Assembly: GCA_030063045.1 (NCBI GenBank)
Contig: JAQSEB010000068.1
Location: 310,001 to 374,000, forward strand
Length of the DNA: 64,000 nt
Direction: 5' to 3'
DNA from: Pratylenchus scribneri
Taxonomy: Eukaryota; Nematoda; Chromadorea; Rhabditida; Pratylenchidae
Shown: piece by piece, positions 11,590 through 24,186 of the stretch
Layout: each line of letters opens with the position of its first letter
Position numbering within the stretch: position 1 is the stretch's first letter
The notes under the pieces: generated by a model
Databases searched by the model: none
What the model was told of the DNA's origin: nothing
Seen by the model: only the letters and a program-made list of their open reading frames with translations
Made by a program: the position numbers and the translations under genes

Positions 11590-14500
11590 TTCGGCATCGC
11601 ATCTTTATTCATAACAAAATAGACAATTAAAATGAAATAAATTAATCCAATTGGAATGAATTTAGCATATTAAAAATTCGATAAAATTAGATTGAATTTT
11701 TATTTAATTTTTTATGATCCAATCAATGCATTTTGGGATAGAAAATATTTTCAAAATAATATTCTTAGCAAAATAGACAATTAAAATTAAATAAATTAAT
11801 CCAATTGGAATGAATTTAGCAAAGAAAATGGAATTAAAAATTCAATAAAATTAGATTGAATTTTTAATTAATTTCTTATTTTCCCATCTATGCATTTTGG
11901 GATAGAAAATATTTTCAAAATATTATTCATAGCAAAATAGACAATTAAAATGAAATAAATTAATCCAATTGTAATGAATTTAGCATATTAAAAATTCAAT
12001 AAAATAAGATTGAATTTTTATTTAATTTTTTATGATCCAATCAATGCATTTTGGGATAGAAAATATTTTCAAAATATTATTCATAACAAAATAGACAATT
12101 AAAATTAAATAAATTAATCCAATTGGAATGAATTAGCATAGAAAATGGAATTAAAAATTCAATAATATTAGATTGAATTTTTATTTAATTTTTTATGATC
12201 CAATCAATGCATTTTGGGATAGAAAATATTTTCAAAATATTATTCATAACAAAATAGACAATTAAAATTAAATAAATTAATCCAATTGGAATGAATTAGC
12301 ATAGAAAATGGAATTAAAAATTCAATAATATTAGATTGAATTTTTATTTAATTTTTTATTATCCCATCTATGCATTTCGGGATAGAAAATATTTTCAAAA
12401 TATTATTTATATCAAAATAGACAATTAAAATTAAATAAATTAATCCAATTGGAATGAATTTTGCATATTAAAAATTCAATAAAATTTGATTGCATTTTTA
12501 TTTAATTTTTTATGATCCAATCAATGCATTTTGGGATAGAAAATATTTTTAAAATATTATTCATAGCAAAATAAACAATTAAAATTAAATAAATTAATCC
12601 AATTGGAATGAATTTAGCAAAGAAAATGGAATTAAAAATTCAATAAAATTAGATTGAATTTTTATTTAATTTTTTATGATCCAATCAATGCATTTCGGGA
12701 TAGAAAATAATTTCAAAATATTATTTATATCAAAATAGACAATTAAAATTAAATAAATTAATCCAATTGGAATGAATTTAGCATAGAAAATGGAATTAAA
12801 AATTCAATAAAATTAGATTGAATTTTTATTTAATTTTTTATGATCCAATCAATGCATTTCGGGATAGAAAATAATTTCAAAATATTATTTATATCAAAAT
12901 AGACAATTAAAATTAAATAAATTAATCCAATTGGAATGAATTTAGCATAGAAAATGGAATTAAAAATTCAATAAAATTAGATTGAATTTTTATTTAATTT
13001 TTTATGATCCAATCAATGCATTTCGGGATAGAAAATAATTTCAAAATATTATTTATATCAAAATAGACAATTAAAATTAAATAAATTAATCCAATTGGAA
13101 TGAATTTAGCAAAGAAAATGGAATTAAAAATTCAATAAAATTAGATTGAATTTTTATTTAATTTTTTATGATCCAATCAATGCATTTTGGGATAGAAAAT
13201 ATTTTTAAAATATTATTCATAACAAAATAGACAATTAAAATTAAATAAATTAATCCAATTGGAATGAATTAGCATAGAAAATGGAATTAAAAATTCAATA
13301 AAATTAGATTGAATTTTTATTTAATTTTTTATGATCCAATCAATGCATTTCGGGATAGAAAATAATTTCAAAATATTATTTATATCAAAATAGACAATTA
13401 AAATTAAATAAATTAATCCAATTGGAATGAATTTAGCATAGAAAATTGAATTAAAAATTCAATAAAATTTGATTGCATTTTTATTTAATTTTTTATTATC
13501 CAATCAATGCATTTCGGGATAGAAAATATTTTCAAAATATTATTCATAACAAAATAGACAATTAAAATTAAATAAATTAATCCAATTGGAATGAATTAGC
13601 ATAGAAAATGGAATTAAAAATTCAATAAAATTAGATTGAATTTTTATTTAATTTTTTATGATCCAATCAATGCATTTTGGGATAGAAAATATTTTTAAAA
13701 TATTATTCATAACAAAATAGACAATTAAAATTAAATAAATTAATCCAATTGGAATGAATTAGCATAGAAAATGGAATTAAAAATTCAATAAAATTAGATT
13801 GAATTTTTATTTAATTTTTTATGATCCAATCAATGCATTTTGGGATAGAAAATATTTTTAAAATATTATTCATAGCAAAATAAACAATTAAAATTAAATA
13901 AATTAATCCAATTGGAATGAATTTAGCAAAGAAAATGGAATTAAAAATTCAATAAAATTAGATTGAATTTTTATTTAATTTTTTATGATCCAATCAATGC
14001 ATTTTGGGATAGAAAATATTTTTAAAATATTATTCATAGCAAAATAAACAATTAAAATTAAATAAATTAATCCAATTGGAATGAATTTAGCAAAGAAAAT
14101 GGAATTAAAAATTCAATAAAATTAGATTGAATTTTTATTTTATTTTTTATGATCCAATCAATGCATTTTGGGATAGAAAATATTTTCAAAATATTATTCA
14201 TAACAAAATAGACAATTAAAATTAAATAAATTAATCCAATTGGAATGAATTAGCATAGAAAATGGAATTAAAAATTCAATAATATTAGATTGAATTTTTA
14301 TTTAATTTTTTATTATCCCATCTATGCATTTCGGGATAGAAAATATTTTCAAAATATTATTTATATCAAAATAGACAATTAAAATTAAATAAATTAATCC
14401 AATTGGAATGAATTAGCATAGAAAATGGAATTAAAAATTCAATAATATTAGATTGAATTTTTATTTAATTTTTTATGATCCAATCAATGCATTTCGGGAT

Positions 14501-17500
14501 AGAAAATAATTTCAAAATATTATTTATATCAAAATAGACTAATAAAATTAAATAAATTAATCCAATTGGAATGAATTTAGCAAAGAAAATGGAATTAAAA
14601 ATTCAATAAAATTAGATTGAATTTTTATTTAATTTTTTATTTTCCCATCTATGCATTTCAGGATAGAAAATATTTTCAAAATATTATTCATAGCAAAATA
14701 GACTAATAAAATTAAATAAATTAATCCAATTGGAATGAATTTAGCATAGAAAATGGAATTAAAAATTCAATAAAATTTGATTGCATTTTTATTAAACTTT
14801 TTATGATCCAATCAATGCATTTCGGGATAGAAAATATTTTCAAAATATTAATAATAGCAAAATAGACTAATAAAATTAAATAAATTAATCCAATTGGAAT
14901 GAATTTAGCAAAGAAAATGGAATTAAAAATTCAATAAAATTAGATTGAATTTTTATTTAATTTTTTATTTTCCCATCTATGCATTTCAGGATAGAAAATA
15001 TTTTCAAAATATTATTTATATCAAAATAGACAATTAAAATTAAATAAATTAATCCAATTGGAATGAATTTAGCATAGAAAATGGAATTAAAAATTCAATA
15101 AAATTTGATTGCATTTTTATTAAACTTTTTATGATCCAATCAATGCATTTCGGGATAGAAAATATTTTCAAAATATTAATAATAGCAAAATAGACAATTA
15201 AAATTAAATAAATTAATCCAATTGGAATGAATTTAGCATAGAAAATGGAATTAAAAATTCAATAAAATTAGATTGAATTTTTATTTAATTTTTTATTTTC
15301 CCATCTATGCATTTCAGGATAGAAAATATTTTCAAAATATTATTTATGACAAAATAGACTAATAAAATTAAATAAATTAATCCAATTGGAATGAATTTAG
15401 CATAGAAAATGGAATTAAAAATTCAATAAAATTAGATTGAATTTTTATTTAATTTTTTATTTTCCCATCTATGCATTTCAGGATAGAAAATATTTTCAAA
15501 ATATTATTCATAGCAAAATAGACTAATAAAATTAAATAAATTAATCCAATTGGAATGAATTTAACATATTAAAAATTCAATAAAATTAGATTGAATTTTT
15601 ATTTAATTTTTTATTTTCCCATCTATGCATTTCAGGATATAAAATATTTTCAAAATATTATTCATAGCAAAATAGACTAATAAAATTAAATAAATTAATC
15701 CAATTGGAATGAATTTAGCATAGAAAATGGAATTAAAAATTCAATAAAATTTGATTGCATTTTTATTAAACTTTTTATGATCCAATCAATGCATTTCGGG
15801 ATAGAAAATATTTTCAAAATATTATTCATAACAAAATAGACAATTAAAATTAAATAAATTAATCCAATTGGAATGAATTAGCATAGAAAATGGAATTAAA
15901 AATTCAATAAAATTAGATTGAATTTTTATTTAATTTTTTATTTTCCCATCTATGCATTTCGGGATAGAAAATATTTTCAAAATATTAATAATAGCAAAAT
16001 AGTCAATTAAAAATTAAATAAATTAATCCAATTGGAATGAATTTAACATATTAAAAATTCAATAAAATTAGATTGAATTTTTATTTAATTTTTTATTTTC
16101 CCATCTATGCATTTCAGGATATAAAATATTTTCAAAATATTATTCATAGCAAAATAGACTAATAAAATTAAATAAATTAATCCAATTGGGAATGAATTTA
16201 GCATAGAAAATGAAATTAAAAATTCAATAAAATTTGATTGCATTTTTATTAAACTTTTTATGATCCAATCAATGCATTTCGGGATAGAAAATATTTTCAA
16301 AATATTAATAATAGCAAAATAGACAATTAAAATTAAATAAATTAATCCAATTGGAATGAATTTAACATATTAAAAATTCAATAAAATTAGATTGAATTTT
16401 TATTTAATTTTTTATTTTCCCATCTATGCATTTCAGGATATAAAATATTTTCAAAATATTATTCATAGCAAAATAGACTAATAAAATTAAATAAATTAAT
16501 CCAATTGGAATGAATTTAGCAAAGAAAATGGAATTAAAAATTCAATAAAATTAGATTGAATTTTTATTTAATTTTTTATTTTCCCATCTATGCATTTCAG
16601 GATAGAAAATATTTTCAAAATATTTTATGACAAAATAGACTAATAAAATTAAATAAATTAATCCAATTGGAATGAATTTAGCATAGAAAATGGAATTAAA
16701 AATTCAATAAAATTAGATTGAATTTTTATTTAATTTTTTATTTTCCCATCTATGCATTTCAGGATAGAAAATATTTTCAAAATATTATTCATAGCAAAAT
16801 AGACTAATAAAATTAAATAAATTAATCCAATTGGAATGAATTAGCATAGAAAATGGAATTAAAAATTCAATAAAATTAGATTGAATTTTTATTTAATTTT
16901 TTATTTTCCCATCTATGCATTTCAGGATAGAAAATATTTTCAAAATATTAATAATAGCAAAATAGACAATTAAAATGAATTAAATTAATCCAATTGGAAT
17001 GAATTTAGCAAAGAAAATGGAATTAAAAATTCAATAAAATTAGATTGCATTTTTATTTAATTTTTTATGATCCATTTAATGCATTTCGGGATAGAAAATA
17101 TTTTTAAAATATTATTCATAGCAAAATAGACAATTAAATTTAAATAAATTAATCCAATTGGAATGAATTTAGCAATGAAAATGGAATTAAAAATTCAATA
17201 AAATTAGATTGAATTTTTATTTAATTTTTTATTTTCCAATCAATGCATTTCGGGATAGAAAATATTTTCAAAATATTATTTATATCAAAATAGACAATTA
17301 AAATGAAATAAATTAATCCAATTGGAATGAATTTAGCATAGAAAATTGAATTAAAAATTCAATAAAATTAGATTGAATTTTTATTTAATTTTTTATTTTC
17401 CCATCTATGCATTTCAGGATAGAAAATATTTTCAAAATATTAATAATAGCAAAATAGACTAATAAAATTAAATAAATTAATCCAATTGGAATGAATTTAG

Positions 17501-20265
17501 CATAGAAAATTGAATTAAAAATTCAATAAAATTAGATTGAATTTTTATTTAATTTTTTATTTTCCCATCTATGCATTTCAGGATAGAAAATATTTTCAAA
17601 ATATTATTCATAGCAAAATAGACTAATAAAATTAAATAAATTAATCCAATTGGAATGAATTTAGCATAGAAAATTGAATTAAAAATTCAATAAAATTAGA
17701 TTGAATTTTTATTTAATTTTTTATTTTCCCATCTATGCATTTCAGGATAGAAAATATTTTCAAAATATTATTTATATCAAAATAGACAATTAAAATGAAA
17801 TAAATTAATCCAATTGGAATGAATTTAGCATAGAAAATTGAATTAAAAATTCAATAAAATTAGATTGAATTTTTATTTAATTTTTTATTTTCCCATCTAT
17901 GCATTTCATGATAGAAAATATTTTCAAAATATTAATAATAGCAAAATAGACTAATAAAATTAAATAAATTAATCCAATTGGAATGAATTTAGCATAGAAA
18001 ATTGAATTAAAAATTCAATAAAATTAGATTGAATTTTTATTTAATTTTTTATTTTCCCATCTATGCATTTCAGGATAGAAAATATTTTCAAAATATTATT
18101 CATAGCAAAATAGACTAATAAAATTAAATAAATTAATCCAATTGGAATGAATTTAGCATAGAAAATGGAATTAAAAATTCAATAAAATTAGATTGAATTT
18201 TTATTTAATTTTTTATTTTCCCATCTATGCATTTCAGGATAGAAAATATTTTCAAAATATTATTCATAGCAAAATAGACTAATAAAATTAAATATATTAA
18301 TCCAATTGGAATGAATTTAGCAAAGAAAATGGAATTAAAAATTCAATAAAATTAGATTGAATTTTTATTTAATTTTTTATTTTCCCATCTATGCATTTCA
18401 GGATAGAAAATATTTTCAAAATATTTTATGACAAAATAGACTAATAAAATTAAATAAATTAATCCAATTGGAATGAATTTAGCATAGAAAATGGAATTAA
18501 AAATTCAATAAAATTAGATTGAATTTTTATTTAATTTTTTATTTTCCCATCTATGCATTTCAGGATAGAAAATATTTTCAAAATATTATTCATAGCAAAA
18601 TAGACTAATAAAATTAAATAAATTAATCCAATTGGAATGAATTAGCATAGAAAATGGAATTAAAAATTCAATAAAATTAGATTGAATTTTTATTTAATTT
18701 TTTATTTTCCCATCTATGCATTTCAGGATAGAAAATATTTTCAAAATATTAATAATAGCAAAATAGACAATTAAAATGAATTAAATTAATCCAATTGGAA
18801 TGAATTTAGCAAAGAAAATGGAATTAAAAATTCAATAAAATTAGATTGCATTTTTATTTAATTTTTTATGATCCATTTAATGCATTTCGGGATAGAAAAT
18901 ATTTTTAAAATATTATTCATAGCAAAATAGACAATTAAATTTAAATAAATTAATCCAATTGGAATGAATTTAGCAATGAAAATGGAATTAAAAATTCAAT
19001 AAAATTAGATTGAATTTTTATTTAATTTTTTATTTTCCAATCAATGCATTTCGGGATAGAAAATATTTTCTAAATATTATTTATATCAAAATAGACAATT
19101 AAAATGAAATAAATTAATCCAATTGGAATGAATTTAGCATATTAAAAATTCAATAAAATTAGATTGAAATTTTATTTAATTTTTTTAAGATCCAATCAAT
19201 GCATTTCAGGATAGAAAATATTTTCAAAATATTAATCATAACAAAATAGACAATTAAAATGAATTAAATTAATCCAATTGGAATGAATTTAGCAAAGAAA
19301 ATGGAATTAAAAATTCAATAAAATTAGATTGCATTTTTATTTAATTTTTTATGATCCATTTAATGCATTTCGGGATAGAAAATATTTTTAAAATATTATT
19401 CATAGCAAAATAGACAATTAAATTTAAATAAATTAATCCAATTGGAATGAATTTAGCAATGAAAATGGAATTAAAAATTCAATAAAATTAGATTGAATTT
19501 TTATTTAATTTTTTATTTTCCAATCAATGCATTTCGGGATAGAAAATATTTTCTAAATATTATTTATATCAAAATAGACAATTAAAATGAAATAAATTAA
19601 TCCAATTGGAATGAATTTAGCATATTAAAAATTCAATAAAATTAGATTGAAATTTTATTTAATTTTTTTAAGATCCAATCAATGCATTTCAGGATAGAAA
19701 ATATTTTCAAAATATTAATCATAACAAAATAGACAATTAAAATTAAATAAATTAATCCAATTGGAATGAATTTAACTAAGAAAATGGAATTAAAAATTCA
19801 ATAAAATTAGATTGAATTTTTATTTAATTTTTTTAAGATCCAATCAATGCATTTCGGGATAGAAAATATTTACAAAATATTATTCATAGCAAAATAGACA
19901 ATTAAAAAGAAATAAATTAATCCAATTGGAATGAATTTAGCTAAGAAAATGGAATTAAAAATTCAATAAAATTAGATTGAATTTTTATTTAATTTTTTAT
20001 TTTCCAATCAATGCATTTCGGGATAGATAATATTTTCAAAATATTATTCATAGCAAAATAGATAATTAAAATTAAATAAATTAATCCAATTGGAATGAAT
20101 TTACCAAAGAAAAAATTCAATAAAATTAGATTGAATTTTTATTTAATTTTTTATTTCCCATCTATGCATTTCGGGAAAGAAAATATTTTCAAAATATTAT
20201 TCATAGCAAAATAGACAATTAAAATTAAATAATTTAATCCAATTGGAATGAATTTAGCATTATGA
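11590..20265. repeat. Satellite array, monomers of about 154 and 164 bp
   Basis: About 8.7 kb of tandem monomers marked by attaatccaattggaatgaa and gatccaatcaatgcattt. Measured spacings between the first markers are 154, 164, 154, 163, 163, 154 and 164 bp. The long form has an extra agaaaatgga-type segment before attaaaaattc. Length over period gives roughly 53 monomers. A higher-order structure is visible: one distinctive monomer (tgatccatttaatgcatt) recurs 1804 bp and then 480 bp further on. All ORFs inside are by-products of AT-rich monomers. The size is typical of nematode satellite DNA. Confidence 0.9.
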
Positions 20266-20289
20266 TAATACTTTGGTTTAACCCCGCCT

Positions 20290-20460
20290 TTTTTGAAAAC
20301 AAAAATATAAATTTATTTTTTGCCTAAAAATTCGTTTTAAGTGTAATCGGGCAAATAGAATTCAAATCTGTTATTCATTTATCATATTTTTCCATCTTGG
20401 TAAGTATTGCCGATTATTACCAAGAAAAAGCAAAAAGGGGACGATTAAACATATGTACAA
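20290..20460. mobile_element. Half copy of the 5640-type MITE
   Basis: Contains catcttggtaagtattgccg and accaagaaaaagcaaa, matching one arm of the element at 5640-6120. No second arm is present. Confidence 0.5.
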
Positions 20461-20659
20461 ATAACTGGAAAATAAAAATAGACAACAGAAAGAGTTTTTT
20501 AAATTAATCACATTTTATTCAAACATTTTGGAATTAATTAACATTTTTTGAAACATATTAATATTTTGTTGATTTCTTTCAAAATCACTAAATTTTCAAT
20601 TCATAATAATATTCAAACTAATTTTTTTATTCTTTTTCATTTCATTTTTCTTTTCCCTA

Positions 20660-20705
20660 ATCAAATGAATCACAGACATAATTTTTTAGCAATTAAAATT
20701 GTTTG
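20660..20705 (+). promoter_or_regulatory. F1 upstream element of F1-2
   Basis: Core aaatgaatcacagacataat, then agcaattaaaattg, about 185 bp before the ATG. Confidence 0.5.
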
Positions 20706-20847
20706 CCTAATTTATTGAATCATTCATTTATTTTCACTTTTTCTTCATTTTGATATTTTTAATTAATAAATTCGTAATATCACAATTTAATTAAGTCATA
20801 AAAAGTCGAATCCTTCCAAAAAATTTGTTTGGGATTTTTCATTGAAA

Positions 20848-21190
20848 ATGCGACATTCTTCAATCGCTTTTGCCTTCATTCTGATTATTTGCCTGTGCAT
20901 TGTGTTGAATAATGGTATAAATTTTAAATTTTGTTCAATAAATTAATTATTTTTTTAAGAAGTTGATGCTAAGAAGGATAAAATCAAGATCAAGCTGAAG
21001 ATTAAGAACAAGCACGATTCACACTCACACGAGCGCGACTACGGCCGTTCTGGATCGAATTCCAATAATACCTATGGCTTTACACTTTCCATCTTCGTGT
21101 TTGCTATTGGAGGTTTTAATCATTTCAAACAATTTTTTAATTATTCTATTTCATTAAGTGTTTGCCCCTTTAATGCTTATTCGTACTTGA
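20848..21190 (+). CDS. F1-2: short His/Lys-rich paralogue without the Cys modules
   Basis: Exons 20848-20914, 20960-21112 and 21159-21190 give 83 residues. The signal peptide (MRHSSIAFAFILIICLCIV) and hydrophobic tail (LSIFVFAIG + VFAPLMLIRT) are family-like, and intron phases are 1, as in the other copies. Both Cys exons are absent. The middle exon is a Lys-rich stretch (KDKIKIKLKIKNK) followed by HDSHSHERDYGRSGSNSN. The same exon text occurs in F1-3 fused in front of the first Cys module, so F1-2 looks like an exon-loss derivative or a stand-alone version of that block. The family 3'UTR hairpin follows. Confidence 0.7.
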
Positions 21191-21306
21191 AATGGAGGTC
21201 CTAGAAGAAGAAGAAGGCAGAATGGAAAATGCCTGTTGATTTTACATTTTTCGGGGTTTCATTTAATTTCTTTTCTGTCTGTCTTTTTTACATTCATCCA
21301 ATTTTT

Positions 21307-21343
21307 GGGCGTAGATGAGAGGAGAATATGTTCCGCCCTCTCT
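21307..21343 (+). promoter_or_regulatory. 3'UTR hairpin of F1-2
   Basis: Identical in the core (tagatgagaggagaatatg) to the other copies, with GGGCG/CGCCC and GAGAGG/CCTCTC pairings both perfect. Confidence 0.6.
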
Positions 21344-21479
21344 CTGTTAGAATTCAAATGTTGAAGGAACAATGAATAAAATTTTAAAATAATTGAATTG
21401 TTTTATTTTCATTTTTTTTAAAAATATATTCTTCGAGCTAAAAATGCTTCGAGTGTTAAATATTTATTTCTGAAATATG

Positions 21480-21740
21480 ATTAAAAAAAACATTTTGTCG
21501 ACATTCTTCAGAATTAGGATCGTAGGAAATTGAAATAAGGTAAATTAAAGTGAAATAAAAATAAAAAATTTAATTCTGGTTTTCCCCGATTGCTGGAATT
21601 TGCCAATAAGTTAGAGTTAATTACGCCGCCAATATTGCCCCAAAGACTTATCATAATTGTATTTTAATCTAATCTGCTGATCAAAGTCAAATTGATTTCC
21701 GGGCATATTATTTCTTTTTAAAAATTCGAAATGGTAAAAG
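21480..21740. repeat. F1/F2 intergenic block after F1-2
   Basis: Carries attcttcagaattaggatcg, then gttagagttaattacgccgc and taatctaatctgctgatcaa, aligning with the block at 23590-24060. No F2 gene remains behind it here. Confidence 0.55.
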
Positions 21741-21784
21741 TATACGGAATTAAATACAAAAAACAAATTACGTGCAATTATATG

Positions 21785-22100
21785 AAACATAAAAAAGGCG
21801 GAATTAGTGCAAAAATCCAAAACAGGCGAAATTAGTGCAAAAAAAACAAAACAGGCAGAATTAGTACAAAAACACAAAACAGGCGGAATTAGTGCTAAAA
21901 CAACAAAACAGGCGGAATTAGTGCAAAAACAACAAAACAGGCGGAATTAGTGCAAAAAAAAACAAAACAGGCAGAATTAGTACAAAAACACAAAACAGGC
22001 GGAATTAGTGCAAAAACGCAAAACAGGTGGAATTAGTGCAAAAACGCAAAACAGGCGGAATTAGTACAAAAACAACAAAACAGGCGGAATTAGAGGAAAT
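21785..22100. repeat. 28-bp minisatellite upstream of F1-3 (about 11 units)
   Basis: Unit core aaacaggcggaattagtgca with an A-rich spacer. It lies between the intergenic block and the conserved F1-3 promoter region. The same unit occurs about 13 times before F1-5 (30040-30405) and once or so before the 26270 relic and F1-4. Confidence 0.85.
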
Positions 22101-22228
22101 ACAGATAATAGGCATAATTAAGATAAAATTGCCATTCGGCATCTACTCATTCTAAAATTTTCAAATTTCATATATTTAATTAAATTCATTAACTTTTTCT
22201 TTTCATTTTCCTATTTCCCTCTTCTTAT

Positions 22229-22275
22229 CCATTGAATGAATCAGGTATTATTTTTTGAGCAATTAAAAATTTTCC
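22229..22275 (+). promoter_or_regulatory. F1 upstream element of F1-3
   Basis: Core ccattgaatgaatcaggtat, then gagcaattaaaaattttcc, about 190 bp before the ATG. Confidence 0.5.
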
Positions 22276-22423
22276 ATCTCAATTTTATTGAATCATTCAT
22301 TAATTTTCACTTTTTTTCATTAAATCAATTATTATAAAAAAAATCGTATAATAATATCCCAATTTTATTAAGCCATAAACTCGTATACTTACATAAAATC
22401 AGTTTAGGATTTTTTTATTAAAA

Positions 22424-23162
22424 ATGCAGCATTCTTCTATCGCTTTTACTTTCATGCTGATTATTTGCCTGTGCATTGTGTTGGATGGTTTAAACTTTGA
22501 ATTTTGCTTCATAACTTAATTAATGTATTTAGAAATTGATGCCAAGAATAAATTCAAGTTCAAGATCAAGAACAAATTTAAGTTTTGCGATTCACACTCG
22601 CATTCGCACGAACGCTGGCACGACAACGACCATTACCGTTCTGGATCGAATTCCAATGAATGCGAGGCTGAATATAAATCGGAAGATTGGTATGGTCAAA
22701 AGGACAAAATAGAAGGTGGTAAACAAATTTGCCCAATTGGTGTCAACACATGCGTCAAATTCAAATGCGAGACAATTGGTTTCAAGTGTAAAAAAAAGAA
22801 AATGTGAAAATTCTTGTATTAATTTTATTCAGATAAGTACAAGGGTTGCGGCTATTGTTCTGATGTTTACTTTGAGCTAGCTAAAGGAATAAATGGAAAA
22901 TCCAGATTTGAACTTGATCGTCTTGGATGCGAATGCAAGGGTAATGTTAATTATAAGAATTTTTGGATAAGAATTTTTTTTAGAAAGTGATGCCAAAAAT
23001 AAATACGAGCATATGCGTTCCGATAATGGTAGTTCCTTCAATAAAATTTATGGCCAAACGATTTCCATTATGATCTTTGCTATCGGAGGTTTAATCATTT
23101 TAAAAATATTTTTTTGAATTTAAATTTTAGTTTTTGCTTCATTAATGTTTGCTCGCCATTGA
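22424..23162 (+). CDS. F1-3: secreted Cys-rich protein with His-rich N-terminal block
   Basis: Exons 22424-22487, 22533-22778, 22833-22940, 22984-23088 and 23131-23162 give 184 residues, with every intron in phase 1. Signal peptide MQHSSIAFTFMLIICLCIV; a Lys/Phe-rich and His-rich block (KFKFKIKNKFKF, HSHSHERWHDNDHY); first Cys module ICPIGVNTCVKFKC; second module GCGYCSDVYFELAKG...RLGCECK; a polar linker; hydrophobic tail QTISIMIFAIG + VFASLMFARH. The donor at 22778 was chosen because it alone keeps frame into GCGYCSD. It converges on F2 gene A, whose stop is about 1 kb downstream on the other strand. Confidence 0.78.
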
Positions 23163-23278
23163 GTTGAAGGTTGATAAGAAGAAGAAGGCAAAAATGCAGA
23201 CTGTTGATTTTACATTTTTCGGGTTTTTATTTAATTAATTTCTATTCTGTCTGTCTTTTTTAAATTCATCCAATTTTT

Positions 23279-23314
23279 GGGCGAAGATGAGAGGAGAATA
23301 TGTTCCGCCCTCTC
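23279..23314 (+). promoter_or_regulatory. 3'UTR hairpin of F1-3
   Basis: The GGGCG/CGCCC stem is intact; tag is changed to aag in the loop (gggcgaagatgagagg). aataaa lies about 30 nt beyond. Confidence 0.6.
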
Positions 23315-23399
23315 TGTTAGAATAAAAATGTTGAAGGGACAGTGAATAAAATTTTATAATATAATTGAATTTGTATTTTCATTAGTTTATATTCGATTA

Positions 23400-23505
23400 A
23401 CTAGAATTCATAATAATTATAACCTAATTTTATTAAGCCATAAAAACTCTTATCCTTCTATAAAACTTTTCGTTTTTTTTATCGAAAATGCAGCAATTTT
23501 CGATC
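23400..23505 (+). pseudogene. F1 relic: promoter end plus first six codons
   Basis: The text aattttattaagccataaa and ttatcgaaaATGCAGCAATT matches the immediate upstream region and start of F1 genes. It reads MQQFSI and then stops, and it runs into the intergenic block. It is a truncated duplicate; no further exon is seen. Confidence 0.6.
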
Positions 23506-23529
23506 TAAAAATATATATAGGATTGTTCG

Positions 23530-24100
23530 AGTTAAAAATGATTTGAGCGTTAAATTTTTGTCCTAAAACACTTAATTTATAAAAAAAACGTTCTGGCAAT
23601 ATTCTTAAGAATTAGGATTGTATGAAATTAACAATGTTTAGAAAAAAGTTAATTTATAGTGAAACGAGGATAAAATAAGGTTACTAGTGGAGTTTTTACG
23701 GGATGCAAGGGAAAGGGGATGATGAAGATGAAGAAGGAGAAGAAGAAGATAATGATCAAGAAGATAATCAAGATGATCAAGAAGATCATCCTCAGCTTCA
23801 TCTCTTCATCATTTTCCCTTCCATCCGGTAAATTGCACTAGTATCAAAAATATTTCTTGTTCCCCAAATTTTGTTGGATGAAATAGAGTAATTTCGAGAA
23901 AATGGTAAGATTGAAATTGTTATGATATCCGCCGAAGTTGCTCAAAGATTATTTTCACATTTGCATCTAATCTGCAAGTCAAATGGAATTTTTGACTCTT
24001 CTGCCCATTTTTATGCACTACTCCTCCTCATTTTATTTAAATTCGGAATGGCATAATTATGACTCTTAAATATGATCAAAATATTTTTTTAGTAAATTAA
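23530..24100. repeat. Shared intergenic block between convergent F1-3 and F2-A
   Basis: Carries ttaagaattaggattgtatg, gatatccgccgaagttgctc and catctaatctgcaagtcaa. Related blocks lie at 11095, 21480, 29175, 31640 (fragment), 36950 and 42730. Also present here is a purine-rich stretch (gatgaagatgaagaaggaga) that folds back on gatcatcctcagcttcatct. Confidence 0.6.
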
Positions 24101-24186
24101 ATAACACGGTGTGAATTTATAATTTATAAAATTTAATAAAAAAAGTTTACAATAATAATCATATCGAAATATCAATGGCAATTTAT

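Noticed and set aside
16085..16300. 71-residue ORF
   Set aside because: Satellite monomer reading.
21617..21877. Minus-strand ORF rich in Cys/Phe (and a similar one at 29916-30107)
   Set aside because: Translation of the 28-bp minisatellite and flanks.
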